In this document: positions 21,887-33,582 of the stretch, piece by piece | How the letters are laid out: each line of letters starts with the position of its first letter | How positions within the stretch are numbered: position 1 is the first letter of the stretch | Source of the DNA: Serratia symbiotica | GTDB taxonomy: Bacteria > Pseudomonadota > Gammaproteobacteria > Enterobacterales > Enterobacteriaceae | DNA length: 64,000 bases | Direction of reading: 5' to 3' | NCBI GenBank assembly: GCA_011754105.1 | Contig: JAAKDF010000010.1 | Coordinates: 1-64,000, forward strand | Program-made: the position numbers and the translations under genes | The notes under the pieces: model-generated | Databases searched by the model: none | What the model saw: the letters and a program-made list of their open reading frames with translations, nothing else | Told to the model about the DNA's origin: nothing

Positions 21887-22707
21887 AGCTGAATAAATCC
21901 GTCATAGATATGGGTTGCCGGGCCGGTCATAAATAGCGGGCTACCCGGCCCTTTCCAGCGAATATGCAGGCTACCACCTAGCAGTTCCACACGCACTTCC
22001 TCGGATAGTAATTCTTGTTGGATACCCACCGCTACCGCTGCACAAGCACCGCTACCGCAAGCCTGTGTTTCACCGCTGCCACGCTCGTAGACGCGTAGCT
22101 TGATGTGTTCGTGGCTGACGATTTGCATAAAGCCAATATTAGCCCTTTCAGGAAAGCGCTCATGCCCTTCCAGCACCGGCCCAAGAATTGCCACCTTTGC
22201 GGTATTGATATCATCTACCTGTAAAACACAATGTGGGTTGCCCATCGATACTATGCCGCACAGCACGGTATGTTCTGCAGCATACATGATGTAGGTTTTC
22301 TCTGCCTTAGTGGCACGGAATGGCAACGTTTGCGGATCAAAATTGGGTTCCCCCATATTGATACAAACCTGATCTTTGCCAGTAATATTAAGCACCATGC
22401 GCCTGCTATGGGTGCTAACAAGGAGTTCGCACTTATTAGTTAGCCCCTTCAGTTGTACAAAGCGCGCGAAACAGCGTGCGCCATTGCCACACTGGAACAC
22501 TTCACTGCTGTCAGCATTAAAGATGCGGTAGTGAAAATCCAACTCAGGGTCATAAGGAGGCTCTACCACCAGCAATTGGTCAAAGCCGATGCCCAGGTGC
22601 CGATCGGACAGCCTGCGGATCAGCTTAGGTGAAAAATAGACATTCTGAGTAATGGCATCGACCACCATAAAGTCGTTGCCCAGGCTATGCATTTTGGCAA
22701 ACCGCAT
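21883..22707 (-). CDS. dapF: Diaminopimelate epimerase DapF
   Basis: Interconverts LL- and meso-diaminopimelate in the lysine and peptidoglycan pathways. The 274 residues equal E. coli DapF. The two catalytic cysteines are visible: C73 in FQCGNGARC and the second in [12 protein letters not shown] near residue 217. It lies between lptM and yigA, as in E. coli, and starts the dapF-yigA-xerC-yigB transcription unit. Preservation fits the need for meso-DAP in the cell wall. Confidence 0.97.
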   Translation of the reverse strand: MRFAKMHSLGNDFMVVDAITQNVYFSPKLIRRLSDRHLGIGFDQLLVVEPPYDPELDFHYRIFNADSSEVFQCGNGARCFARFVQLKGLTNKCELLVSTHSRRMVLNITGKDQVCINMGEPNFDPQTLPFRATKAEKTYIMYAAEHTVLCGIVSMGNPHCVLQVDDINTAKVAILGPVLEGHERFPERANIGFMQIVSHEHIKLRVYERGSGETQACGSGACAAVAVGIQQELLSEEVRVELLGGSLHIRWKGPGSPLFMTGPATHIYDGFIQL

Positions 22708-22766
22708 ATCATACTCCGCTATCCGTTATGGTATTGCGGTGGCTCACAGCAACCGCAAACAAGGTA

Positions 22767-22979
22767 TTATTGGTCACTCATCGACGTTTTTAGCTTAGAA
22801 ACAGGTAGTCCCTGCTGATTTTTTGGCGCCTGCTCGCCCGTTGGTAGTGATGTCGTGGCTGGTTTTTTGCTAATGGGATCGGCAGGAGGGAAGTATAGAG
22901 GGCCTTTAAGGCCGCAGCCGGAGGGACCGGCAAGCATAACCGCCAGCAGCGCATAGCGTAGTTGTTTTTTCATTTGCAT
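22767..22979 (-). CDS. lptM: Small lipoprotein LptM (YifL)
   Basis: LptM is a small outer-membrane lipoprotein that helps LptD assemble its disulfide bonds. The 70-residue product has a Lys-rich start (MQMKKQLRYALL), a hydrophobic signal and the diagnostic CGLKGPLYFPP after the lipidation cysteine. The lipobox reads PSGC instead of the usual L-(T/A/S)-G-C, a poor substrate for lipoprotein signal peptidase. It sits upstream of dapF and divergent from cyaY, as in E. coli. Confidence 0.88.
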   Translation of the reverse strand: MQMKKQLRYALLAVMLAGPSGCGLKGPLYFPPADPISKKPATTSLPTGEQAPKNQQGLPVSKLKTSMSDQ

Positions 22980-23051
22980 TAATGCCTTTAATTTATTTAT
23001 CCAAGACTTCTATAATCGCAGGTGGATCATGAAAAGCAATAGGAATTAAAT

Positions 23052-23372
23052 ATGAACAACAGTGAGTTTTATCAGTTGTCTGACCAATTGATGCTTAATA
23101 TTGAAGAGACATTAGACGATTTTGCTGGCAATGCGGATGTCGATTATGAAATCCAGGGTGGCGTGATGACGCTAAGTTTCGAAAACGGGAGCAAAATTAT
23201 CATCAACCGCCAAGAGCCGCTCCATCAGATATGGCTTGCTACCAAGGCCAACGGCTATCACTTCAACTATTACGACGGCATCTGGCTGTGTGACCGAAGT
23301 GGGCAACCTTTCTATCGTTTGCTCAGCGAGGCGGCCAGCATGCAGGCCGGCGAGGGCATCACTTTTTCCTGA
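23052..23372 (+). CDS. cyaY: Frataxin-like iron-sulfur protein CyaY
   Basis: Bacterial frataxin, which binds iron and modulates IscS-driven Fe-S cluster assembly. The 106-residue length equals E. coli. The acidic first helix ([19 protein letters not shown]) and the sheet segment [19 protein letters not shown] and GYHFNY are intact. A TATAAT at 23011-23016 may be its -10 box. In E. coli cyaA lies on the other side; here cyaA is absent and an IS scrap follows. Confidence 0.96.
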   Translation: MNNSEFYQLSDQLMLNIEETLDDFAGNADVDYEIQGGVMTLSFENGSKIIINRQEPLHQIWLATKANGYHFNYYDGIWLCDRSGQPFYRLLSEAASMQAGEGITFS

Positions 23373-23496
23373 TGCTGCCTGTCTATCATTCTACAAATGG
23401 CATACAACCTTCATACTGCAAATTATCTGTGCGTTAGCTCCCAGGGATAAGAATGTAAATGAGATTTTGTAATTGCCTATTTTTTGATATGTGCAC

Positions 23497-23565
23497 GGCT
23501 TTGTTGAATAAATCGGATTTGGAATAAGGAGTTCCATGAATGGGCATCTTTCAGGCAAAGCCCCA
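23497..23565 (-). mobile_element. IS5-family terminal fragment
   Basis: GGCTTTGTTGAATAAATC, the classic IS903-type end, begins at 23497 and is followed by about 50 bp matching the inside of the 3' end of the other copies (the ATGGGCATCTTTCAGGCA stretch). The rest of the element is gone. It marks the junction between cyaY and the sanA block. Confidence 0.75.
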
Positions 23566-23668
23566 GGCTCGGTATGTGGGATGCTAATCTTGGCTAGCTT
23601 GCCACAGCCAGACAGGTAAAGTAGCCTTGAGTCTTCTATTTTAGCCACTGAGCGCATTAGGCAATAAT

Positions 23669-24330
<662 letters not shown>

Positions 24331-24414
24331 TAGGCACAACTGCAGCCATGCGGTGGAGGGGTTTTGCAGCAAGGATGATAAACACTTTTTATCCTGTTTA
24401 TTCCAATTCAAATC

Positions 24415-25590
24415 TCAGTGCTGATTTTTAGGTCTATTGTTGATCGCAGCCATCAGCGTCAACCTGCGCCATATCCATTCTGCCAGCCCTTGGGAGAAAT
24501 AGCACTACCAGAAGTGTGAAAAGCAGGTTAGCTAGCCATACCAGCGGTACAAACGCCAGCAGTTAAAACCGGTCAAACTGCTAATACAAACCGAAGCGGT
24601 AAAACAATATGGTGCAGATCAGCGTCTGCAAGATATAGGTGCTCAGCGCCATGCGCCCAACCTGCGACAGCCAATGGGACGATGCGTCAACGCGACAGAG
24701 TTGCCCATTACCCGTAACATAGTGCCAGATAGCCCATCGCCTGCAACGTTGTGCTCAGTTCACGCGGCACTTGCAGTAAAAAAAGCCTCTCCAATGGGGT
24801 GATCACAGTGCAGATGCCATTGCAGCTCCACTACGGGCAATTGGATAACCAATGAAATTGCTATCAACCACACGGCCTGATGGCGATAGTCACCCGGTGA
24901 AGCTGCCACGCAACCAGCCACTGCGCATCAACTAGGCACTAAATAAACATCAACCCCGCCAGTTCCCAGCCGTATTGCACGCCGATGACCAAAAGGCTGG
25001 AAGACAGCAGGTCGGCGCGATGACACCAGGTATAGAAACCGCTACATAGCTTTCAAATTTTTTATATTGCAACTCAGCAACGCCGGGCTGCCAAAAGTCC
25101 CCTGGTTCGCCGGGTGAAATAAAGCCCGGAACGAGCAACACCTTCACGCCGCACAGGTACAGCACCATGCCAGTTTTCAGCAGTTTGGATGACTCTTTAG
25201 CATCACGGATCATGCGCCAGCACAGCAAGCCAATTAGGCCGTAAGCCAGCAAGATATCGCCATCCCACAGTAAGATCGCATGGCCGTGACCAAACAGTAC
25301 TAGCCAAGACAGCCGAGAGCGTATGCAGTTTTTGCCGCGCCGCAGCAACATTTGTAGCCCAGCACCAAACAGCAGCGCGTACATGGCCAGAAATTTGTAC
25401 TGGGTAAAAATTACCCAGTAGCGCCCAGGTTTAAGCACCACGCATTGAAGACATCCCCAGATAGGCCTGGTTAAGATAGCCAGCCTTAGGCAGATCAAAT
25501 GCGCAGATATTAAGAAATAAGACGCCGAAAATAGCGATACCACGTATACAGTCAAGCGTGACGATACAGGGCAGTAGGTCACTGCTTATT
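24415..25590 (-). pseudogene. yeiB: YeiB (DUF418 membrane protein) pseudogene
   Basis: YeiB is a polytopic membrane protein of unknown function (DUF418) encoded next to folE. One frame near 25560-25440 gives DCIRGIAIFGVLFLNICAF and a LPKAGYLNQAYLGM piece ending at a TAA; the ORF 24950-25582 continues with KFLAMYALLFGAGLQMLLRRG, LLWDGDILLAYGLIGLLCWR. The C-terminal end LAEWIWRRLTLMAA reaches a stop at 24415. There are several frameshifts and stops between these parts. Confidence 0.85.
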
Positions 25591-25614
25591 TCTATGCCGC
25601 TGTATTTTAATCAT

Positions 25615-25638
25615 TAAAAAGGCACCTTTCGGTGCCTA
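25615..25638 (-). terminator. Intrinsic terminator of folE
   Basis: On the minus strand GGCACC-GAAA-GGTGCC is followed by TTTTTA. It lies 34 bp beyond the folE stop. Confidence 0.8.
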
Positions 25639-25671
25639 TATGCTAGGCGCTAAGCCTAGCTAAATAATCCA

Positions 25672-26340
25672 TTACTTTTGGCAATAATGCACTGCACGCA
25701 GGAACTCCTGACGCGTATTCTGGCTGGATTTAAACAGCCCGCCTAGCGCGGTGGTAGCTGTCGCACTGGTGGCATCACAGATACCGCGAGCCTTAACACA
25801 ATAATGGATTGCATCAATAGATAACGCGACGTTATTAGTACCTAGCAGGGTCTGCAAAGCCACCAGGATTTGCTGAGTCAGACGTTCCTGCACCTGCGGC
25901 CGCTGGGAAAAGAACCGAACGATACGATTGATTTTCGACAGACCGATCACTGCGTATTTCGGGATATATGCCACCGTTGCCTTGCCATCGATAGTAATAA
26001 AGTGGTGCTCACAAGTGCTGGTCAGCGTAATGTCGCGCACCGTTACCATTTCGTCCACCTGCATCTTGTTCTCAATAACGGTTATTTTTGGGAAGTTGGC
26101 ATAATCCAAGCCGGAAAAAATCTCATCCACGTACATTTTAGCAATGCGGTGTGGCGTTTTTGACAGGCTGTCATCAGACAGATCGAGATTGAGCAGTTGC
26201 ATGATTTCCGTCATGTACTCTTTAATCCGACGTTTACGCGTTTCGCGATCCAACACATCCCCCCATAACGGGGTTTCCAAGCCACAGGATTCCAGCGCTG
26301 CATGAACCAGAGCAGCTTCTTTACTGAGTCGTGATGTCAT
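25672..26340 (-). CDS. folE: GTP cyclohydrolase I FolE
   Basis: First committed enzyme of tetrahydrofolate synthesis; converts GTP to 7,8-dihydroneopterin triphosphate. The 222-residue length equals E. coli. Zinc ligands are in place (C110 and H113 in STCEHHF, C181 in HYCVKARG), as is the substrate-loop [20 protein letters not shown]. It has its own terminator. The next enzyme for its product, NudB, is broken at 8204-8642. Confidence 0.97.
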   Translation of the reverse strand: MTSRLSKEAALVHAALESCGLETPLWGDVLDRETRKRRIKEYMTEIMQLLNLDLSDDSLSKTPHRIAKMYVDEIFSGLDYANFPKITVIENKMQVDEMVTVRDITLTSTCEHHFITIDGKATVAYIPKYAVIGLSKINRIVRFFSQRPQVQERLTQQILVALQTLLGTNNVALSIDAIHYCVKARGICDATSATATTALGGLFKSSQNTRQEFLRAVHYCQK

Positions 26341-26526
26341 TTATATTCTCCAACGAACCTTACCACGCAAATGCTCCTATTGCAGCACGGTAGGCGAATG
26401 GCTGACTTTCCTAGTGGCAGAATTCCGGTAGCTGATACGTCAACACCCGGTCAAAATTTCGTTCCACTGTAGAGGAGCTTGCAGCGATTATTCAGTCATT
26501 GTGTTGCATCTTCGCTCGATACTCCT

Positions 26527-27440
26527 TTACCCACGCAGTTTCGGAGCCAACGCATCCCGCAGTTCATCGCCCAACAGATTAAATGCCAGCATGCTGATAA
26601 ATATCGTTAGGATGGGGAAAACCGCCACATGCGGCGCAATAACCATATTAGCCCGTGTCTCGTTAAGCATTGCCCCTACTCCGGCGTTGGCGGCTGCGCG
26701 CCAAGGACAAAGAACGATATGCTGGCAGCGATAATAATCGAGGTGCCAATGCGCAGGGTGAAATACACGACTAGCGACGAAATGGTACCCAGCAACATAT
26801 ATCGTAGAATGATAGCCCAGTCATAAGCACCGATGCTGTGCGCTGATTCAATAAAAGTCAAATATTTCAGTGCCAGCGTATTGCCACGCACCAACCGAGC
26901 GAAAGCCAGAATGCTGAAGACCGCCACCGCGACGAACATATTGGCCATGCCGTTGCCCATGAGTGCTACTATGCCGATCCGCCAGCAGAATACAGGAAAA
27001 GGCGAATAGCACATCGCACACACGCAATAGTAAGACGAGATCCCACCACACTTCATAGTAGCCAGCCAGCAACCCCAGAAAAGTGCCGATCAAGCCACCG
27101 ACCAGTACCTAGAACACTCCCGACGCCAACAAGATGCGGGCCACCATCATGATGCGCGGCTAAAGATGTCGCGTCCAAGCGAATCCACGCCCATCCAGTG
27201 CACTCGCGAAAGGCCATAGTTCAACCGAACATAATCGACATAATTCTCGGCATCAAAGGGGGCAAGATACGGAGCCAGCAGCGCGGCCACTAGCAGCAGC
27301 ACCACTACCAGTCCGGCAACTATCACCACGCGTTGCTGCTGGAAAAGCTGCCAGAACTCTTGCTACGGCGTGCGCTGCGCATTTGGTTCGCGGATCGGCA
27401 TCGCCTTCAGTGCCGCGTTGTGCCACTAATGTTTAATCAT
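26527..27440 (-). pseudogene. gsiD: Glutathione ABC permease GsiD pseudogene
   Basis: GsiD is an inner-membrane subunit of the GsiABCD glutathione importer. Readable pieces are VHWMGVDSLGRDIFSR (27147-27329), [15 protein letters not shown] (26848-27093) and [20 protein letters not shown] with LGAQPPTPE (26676-27056). The last frame ends in a [15 protein letters not shown]-like tail with a stop at 26527. The N-terminus begins MIKH then meets a TAA. At least three frameshifts and a deletion separate the parts. It follows gsiC, as in E. coli. Confidence 0.87.
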
Positions 27441-27455
27441 GCTGCCCCCTGATTG

Positions 27456-27895
27456 TTAGCGTATTGTTGGGTTAACAGCCTCATACAGCATATCCATCAG
27501 CAGATTTATCAACATGAACTCCAGCGAAAACAGTAACACTTCAGCCTTGATCACTAGGTAATCACGCATCTCCACTGCATCGAACAGCAACCGATCTATC
27601 CCTGGCTAGTTAAACACTTTCTCCACCACGATTGAACCGCCGAGCAAGAAGCCAAACTACAACCCCATCATGGTCACTAGCGAGATCATCGCGTTGCGCA
27701 GACCATGTTTCACCACCATCAGGCTCTCCCGGTACACCTTTGGCGCTCGCAGTACGTATATAGTCTTCCTGCAACACTTCCACCAACGAGGCGCGGGTGA
27801 AACATGCTATTACCGCTGCCACTAATAAAATCCCCGATATTTCACTCGGAATGCCTAGGTGGTCTGGCCAGCGATTGCGCAATATTCAGCATATC
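27456..27895 (-). pseudogene. gsiC: Glutathione ABC permease GsiC, C-terminal relic
   Basis: GsiC pairs with GsiD in the glutathione importer. The ORF 27610-27882 shows RNRWPDHLGIPSEISGI, ACFTRASLVEVLQEDYIRTASAKGV. After a frameshift the end reads through a [20 protein letters not shown]-like helix to AVNPTIR and a stop at 27456. The N-terminal half and gsiA and gsiB are absent; an IS relic starts about 190 bp upstream. Confidence 0.8.
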
Positions 27896-28079
27896 CGGCC
27901 CATTGAGTGATTAATTGAGTTTCCATCTGTTTGGCCGCTATAGCAAAAGGCAGACCGATGCATGGAATATCAATGCACCCTATAATCTGAACGTGCACCT
28001 AAATATATCAATAGTATTACCGCCGTGCGCGAAGTCGTCATAGATAAAAACATTGATACACTGCTTCACTGGTACTTCG

Positions 28080-28946
28080 CCCATTTGCAGTCGCTGCGGA
28101 CAAGGTAACCACTAAATAGCTGTTTTAATCTGTATATAGCTGTTTCGGCTATCGAACTTCGGTGGTAGCCTGTTATAATTTTCCTCCGCGTGTTGTCTCC
28201 GGAAAGGCGCTGGTTCACTACCGCTTGATTTAGGACTGCATAGTCTGCCGACCAATAACTGGCTCCGCTTCTGAGAGGTATTAATGCCATGATCTTCTTG
28301 CTCCTTAACTTATCATGACACACTCGCCTATCGTAAGCCCCATCCGCCGAGGCTACTTTGATTTTACGGTACGTCTGGTGGATGAGAACTGGAAAGGCTT
28401 CCGTATTGGTAATATTGCTCAAAGAAAGGTCAGCACAGATGACCTCATCTATTTCTGTATATACGGCTAAATACAGTTTTCTCCATAGCCGCCGTTTTTC
28501 CTGACCGTGTTTTATAGCCAGGTACGCAATTTCACCCGGCGTTGAGGTTTTAAACGAGACATTAACGGACTACGCCCGCTTACTTATTCAGATGTAGTCC
28601 GGGCAGTTTAACGACAATTTCATCACTGTAAAAGTGGAGTCAACGAATCCCTGGAGGGCGCGAAGTGTCAAGCAGAAAATTCGTTTTAGCATCAATACGC
28701 TGGTTATTGACATATTGGAATAATGTTGTGGGAGACCACGCAGAGAAGATTATGCCTCGCAGTACCAAGCGTAAAGTGCCGGTTTATTTACCCAGAAAGT
28801 GAATGAACTCCGAGTGATAAAAGCGTTATTGTAAGCCTTACAGTTATTAATCTTGAACTTTTGCTTGACCACGCCATGTCACTATTTTGACATAAGGAGA
28901 ATTATTTGATCTCCATGCCGGCCAAATGTTCGATTTATTCAGCATC
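28080..28946 (-). mobile_element. IS5-family element, 3'-truncated, broken transposase
   Basis: The 5' end (CGATTTATTCAGCA) is at about 28946 and the element runs leftward. The C-terminal DDE region is readable (28098-28422: SNITNTEAF, VASADGAYD, KKIMALIPLRSGASYWS, SIAETAIYRLKQLFSG). Upstream parts match the other copies but are frameshifted. The 3' tail and terminal repeat are missing; the break falls near the gsiC relic. Confidence 0.8.
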
Positions 28947-29150
28947 TAGACATAAAAACTATGGCCAGAAAACAATTTATTACCGAAGAGTGAGAATTGT
29001 TTCAGTAGGGGGTATATTCAGAAGAGGTAAATTTCTATGCTGATTTCTGATTTTATCTTCTGATAATTATCTTATGAATTTGTTATGAAATGGGATTTAA
29101 ATCACATAAAAAATCTTCTCGGCTTTCTAATTTCTCTTTATAAATCAATG
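28947..29150. other. Spacer between IS copy and tRNA cluster
   Basis: About 200 bp of AT-rich sequence without recognisable features; it should contain the end of the pgsA-glyW-cysT-leuZ transcript. Confidence 0.3.
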
Positions 29151-29236
29151 TGGTACCCGGGGCGGGACTTGAACCCGCACGGCCATAGGCCGAGGGATTT
29201 TAAATCCCTTGTGTCTACCGGTTTCACCACCCGGGC
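29151..29236 (-). tRNA. leuZ: tRNA-Leu (UAA)
   Basis: An 86-nt cloverleaf with long variable arm, encoded CCA, T-loop GGTTCAAGTCC and anticodon loop containing TAA. It is the last of the Gly-Cys-Leu tRNA trio downstream of pgsA, as in E. coli glyW-cysT-leuZ. Confidence 0.95.
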
Positions 29237-29246
29237 TAGGGAATAA

Positions 29247-29320
29247 TGGAGGCGCGTTCCGGAGTCGAACCGGACTGGGCGGATTTGCAATCCGCTACAT
29301 AACCGCTTTGTTAACGCGCC
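29247..29320 (-). tRNA. cysT: tRNA-Cys (GCA)
   Basis: A 74-nt tRNA beginning GGCGCGTTAACAAAGCGG, anticodon GCA in the loop TTGCAAA, T-arm GGTTCGACTCC and encoded CCA. Middle gene of the trio. Confidence 0.96.
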
Positions 29321-29375
29321 TTTTAACTTTGATTATTTTTTAGGATAAAGCCGGAAATACCAACTTAATTGAATC

Positions 29376-29451
<76 letters not shown>

Positions 29452-29594
29452 ATCAATCAGAACTTGCTGATTTTTTGCTATCTTTGGCAGTGGCTTACAG
29501 CCATCCAATGGCATGCATTCTACTTACCTAGTATGATGAGTCAATAAAATTGTTAGCCCATCATATTCGTTTGACGGTTTTTGCATCGCTTTGA

Positions 29595-30146
29595 TCAGGG
29601 TTCGATCAGATAGTGTCGCGCCATCTTCAAATATTGAAACATCGACCAGAAAGTCAGCACCGCCGCGATGTACAAAAGACCAAACGCTACGTACTCCACA
29701 GCACGCTCAGGACGCCAAAGCAACCCGATCAACGATACCATCTGCACCATAGTCTTCATTTTGCCGATCCATGATACGGCTACACTGCTACGCTTGCCAA
29801 CTTCAGCCATCCATTCTCGCAGCGAGGAAATAATAATTTCACGGGCAATCATAGTGGATGCTGGCAGGGTTACCCACCAGATGTGATAGTAATCTACCAC
29901 CAGTATTAACGCCATGGCGACCATCACTTTGTCCGCCACCGGGTCGAGAAACGACCCAAATCGGGTGGTTTGTTTCCAGCGACGGGCTAAAAAGCCGTCA
30001 AACCAGTCAGTTATAGCAGCAAATACAAAGATAATAGCGCAAACCATCGGTGCCCAAGTGAGTGGCAGATAAAATACTAGCACAAAGAAGGGGATCAGAA
30101 CTACGCGAAAACAGGTAAGCCACGTCGGTATATTCAATTGTATCAT
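29595..30146 (-). CDS. pgsA: CDP-diacylglycerol-glycerol-3-phosphate phosphatidyltransferase
   Basis: Integral membrane enzyme that makes phosphatidylglycerol phosphate, the committed step to phosphatidylglycerol and cardiolipin. The 183 residues match E. coli (182). The CDP-alcohol phosphotransferase signature D(X2)DG(X2)AR(X8)G(X3)D(X3)D is seen as [11 protein letters not shown] and [11 protein letters not shown]. Four to five membrane helices are evident. It lies upstream of the tRNA trio and downstream of the uvrC relic, the classical uvrY-uvrC-pgsA-glyW order. Confidence 0.96.
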   Translation of the reverse strand: MIQLNIPTWLTCFRVVLIPFFVLVFYLPLTWAPMVCAIIFVFAAITDWFDGFLARRWKQTTRFGSFLDPVADKVMVAMALILVVDYYHIWWVTLPASTMIAREIIISSLREWMAEVGKRSSVAVSWIGKMKTMVQMVSLIGLLWRPERAVEYVAFGLLYIAAVLTFWSMFQYLKMARHYLIEP

Positions 30147-30199
30147 GCTAGGGTATATCTGGCTGGAGTAAGAATTAAGAGTATGTTGCTACATTGACA

Positions 30200-31850
30200 T
30201 CAGTGTTTCAATGCATTATAGATTTTTTCTACCAGTGCTTGTAATATACTCGGTACTCTTGCAATTTCCTCAATACTTGCATTCAATAATGGCTGAAGCT
30301 CCCATATAATTCAACAACACTTGTCGCCTTTTTTGCCCAATCCCATCGATAAGTACCAATGAGCTTGTACTTCTTACTATTGCCCTTCGCTGTCGATGCC
30401 CGGTAATCCCGTGATTGTGCGAATCATCCCGAATGTGCTGGATAACATTTAGCGCTGGTGAATCCTACTGCAACGAAATACACTCACCTTCCAGCACAAA
30501 AAAAAACGTTTCTAGCCCGGCTTTAAGATAGGCACCTTTATGATTGGCACCTTTAGCGATACCGATTAGCGGCGGATTTTTATCCCAACTCATGTTCCAC
30601 GAGTTAAATACCTCAATCTCCATGCCTAACTGCCATTTACCGTCATCGATAAAGATGACGTCTGTAATTTTTCTTATCAAATGCTTTGCCATAGCGGCGT
30701 TTCAGTACCTGCGATATAGCCGCATAGGTAGCTCCCGGAGGAATGCCAGTAATATTATAGCGCCGATACTCTGAGCGCAGCGGCCCGTTGATGTCGAACA
30801 GCACACAGGAAGCCAACGTCTGTTCACCCATCGTGTGGCTGACATCTAAACACTCTATCCGGTTAATTTCGCAGAGAATCAGCACCTTTGCCAACTCTAC
30901 CAACCTTTGATGAAAGGTTGACTGCTTAGCAAGCTTGCTAGCCAGAGCAATCGCCGCGTTGGTACTCGCCAGTTTCATATAGCAAGCGCGGTCACCGCGC
31001 GGGTTTTTCTGGATTGGAATTTTATACTCTGCCAATTTGCAAAGCAATTCTGTCAGAAGTTTATTTTACAATATATTGAAATATAACATAATTTCATAAA
31101 TTAAGGTGCGCATCTAGCTACCCTGCAAGTAAAATTGGCCAAAAAGTTTGCACGACTTCACCGATTTCCGTATTATCCGGCACGTTCGGGAAGTAGCTGC
31201 GGCTACCCAGCACCTTACCCTGGCGAATGAACAGCACATGCTAACAGGTGATACCCGCACTGAACCCCACGCCGATTACGTCAAGATCGTTACTGCCGCT
31301 AGACACAAAATGCCGCTTGTTCACGCTTCCGCTTGGATTTAGTCACGAATGCGTGACGCCTCTTCGAAATTTAGCTGTTTGCTGTCGTTTCCTATCTTCT
31401 CAATCAGTTAATGCAACACTTGTTGATCCTTACCGGCGACAGGAGCACAGTCTACCTGTCGCCGGTACTCCTTTTCACTCACTAACCCAGCAACACAAGA
31501 CCCCAGGAAACTGCTAATCTGATACTGTAGGCAAGGGCGTGATCGTCAGCGGATAAGATTTGTCATCTTGTAAAAGAACGTTGTAGTGTATTTACTACTT
31601 TTTAATGTAGTTATGTTCTAACAGCATCTCTTCTTTTTTAGTATATGTTACAGTTATGTCTATTTATGCAATATTTTAACCAGAATCTCTGTTTTGCGGC
31701 TTGCTATTTGTTGAAGGAAGTAGCTCGCGCGACGTTTTTTTAGGTCTTTGGCTTTACCAACATAGATAACTGTACCCAGTGTGTTTCATACATAGGCTAG
31801 ACCCCATGCTAGCTGGTTAGGGTGTTTAGAAATGTTTTGGCATCAAAAGG
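30200..31850 (-). pseudogene. uvrC: Excinuclease subunit UvrC pseudogene
   Basis: UvrC makes the dual incisions in nucleotide excision repair. The N-terminal GIY-YIG-like part is near 31730-31830 ([12 protein letters not shown]-like sequence, heavily altered); the middle ORF 30643-31047 has [52 protein letters not shown]; 30465-30692 gives [12 protein letters not shown] and AGLETFFFV; and the C-terminal helix-hairpin-helix region (ISQ..LVEKIYNALKH) ends at 30200. There are many frameshifts, and the total span is shorter than the 1.83 kb of the intact gene. Nucleotide excision repair by UvrABC cannot operate with this copy. Confidence 0.9.
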
Positions 31851-31851
31851 C

Positions 31852-32346
31852 TCACTGATTACTTAACAAACTCTCCGCATTGAACAACCCGCGTCGGATA
31901 GCCAAGTGAATCAGTTCAACATCACCGCATGTTTAGCTTGCTGAAAATGCGGTAGCGATAATTGTTCAACGTCTTAGAGCTGAGGCTCAGTTGCTCTGAG
32001 ATCTCATAACACATCCTGCGGGGCAGCATCCTTGCTCATGAAACCGGCGGCACCCGCCTGCATCAACTTTAGCAGGTAACGTATTTTCAGTGTGAACAGT
32101 TAGCATAATAAATTTGGCACCCGGCGTGTAGCACACAATTTTGCGTGTGGCTTCCAGCCCACCAAGACCTGGCATATTCATATCCATCAATACGATATCC
32201 ACGGCGTTACCCCGGCACCATATTATGTAGTCTTCACTGCATTTGGCTCTCCACGGCAACTTTTTTATACCTTTAATATCTTCAAGAATGCGTCGTATCC
32301 CTGCGCGCACAAGTTTGTGGGCATCAACAAGAAAAACGCTTATTAA
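31852..32346 (-). pseudogene. uvrY: Response regulator UvrY pseudogene
   Basis: UvrY (SirA/GacA) is the response regulator partnered by BarA, which activates the Csr small RNAs. The receiver domain is mostly readable (VFLVDAHKLVRAGIRRILED, VDIVLMDMNMPGLGGLEATRK, KFIMLTVHTEN), but it shifts frame after PAKV. The early aspartate pair VDDH has become VDAH. The DNA-binding half is shrunk to LNIHGDVEL-like and HLAIRRGLFNAESL pieces ending at 31852; the linker and most of the LuxR-type HTH are deleted. It overlaps the start of the uvrC relic as in E. coli. Confidence 0.88.
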
Positions 32347-32469
32347 GGAATAAGTCTCCAAAAAAAGGGAGTTACGCAATCAACCTCTGTTTTCGCCAGA
32401 GATGCTACTGGTTTTTCAGCCAAGAATGAACGCAGATTAATACTAATAGATACTCCCGATTAACTTTGT

Positions 32470-33480
32470 GGAGTTGTTGAATAAATTGTATTTGGAATAA
32501 AGAGTCTCCTGAATGGGCATCTTTCAGGCAATTCGTACAGTTTCTGGCATACCGGCCAGCGGCATCTTGTTTAATACACATATCATGTCCATAGCCTCTG
32601 CAACTTGCTAATAATAATATCGCAGCGGACAAAGTGACTACCACATAGCTGTTTTACTCTGTACATCGCTGTTTCGGCTATCGAACGTCGGTGGTAGCCT
32701 GTCATACTTTCCCACCGTGTGTTGTCTCCGGTAAAGCACTGGTTCGCCACCGCTTGATTTCGGTCTGCATACTCTGCCGATCAATAACTGGCTCCGCTTA
32801 TGGGCGGTATTAACGCCCTGATCTTCTTGCGCATTAGCTCAGCATGACTCACTCGTTTATCGTAAGCACCATACACCGAGGCGCCTTTGATTTTACGGTA
32901 CGTCTAGCGGATGAGAGCTTGGAAGGCTTACGGTATCGGTGACATTGCTTAATGAAAGTTCAGTACAGATGACCTCATATTTTTCTGTATCTACGGCCAA
33001 ATGCAGTTTTGCCAGATCCGCCGTTTCCCCTAACCGTGTTTTATAGCCAGGTGTGCAATTTCACTCGGCGTTGGGGTTTTAAACGGGAAATTTACAGACT
33101 TCGCCCGCTTACTGATGCAGGTATAGTCCGGGCAGTTCAACGGTACTTTTATAAGTGTGAAAATAGAGTCGACGAAGCCCTGGAGGGCGCGAAGTGTAAG
33201 GCCGAAAATCCGTTTCAGCATCAATAAGCTGATTATTACCATATCGGAATAATATTGTGGGCGACGACGCAGAGAAGGTTTTGCCTCGCAGTACCAGGCG
33301 TGAAGTGACGTTTCATCCACCCAGAAAGTGAGTGAACCCCGAGTGATAATGACGTTGTTGTAAGCCTTCCAGTTGGTGATCTTAAACTTTTGCTGGGCCA
33401 CGCAATGTCAGCTATTTTGGACAGAAGGAGAGTCATCTGATCCTCGTGACGGCAAAATGTTCAATTTATTCAACAACGCC
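32470..33480 (-). mobile_element. IS5-family (IS903-like) element, full length, dead transposase
   Basis: Both terminal repeats are visible: GGAGTTGTTGAATAAATTG at the left and AATTTATTCAACAACGCC at the right (33480). The transposase would start at a GTG at 33401 (AQQKFKITNWKAYNN, LTFWVDETSLHAW, with the first catalytic Asp) but meets TAG at 33030-33032 after LAIKHG, where relatives have CAG. Further frameshifts follow in the C-terminal part. It lies between the uvrY relic and alaA, with its 5' end 102 bp from the alaA start. Confidence 0.85.
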
Positions 33481-33582
33481 GTGCAACGCTTCAAAAATAT
33501 CAGCGTCAGTATTATATTAGGTGGTTTGCGCTGTTCCACAGTAACAACGCCTTATCCCAGTAAGTAAAAGGTTCTACTTCCT

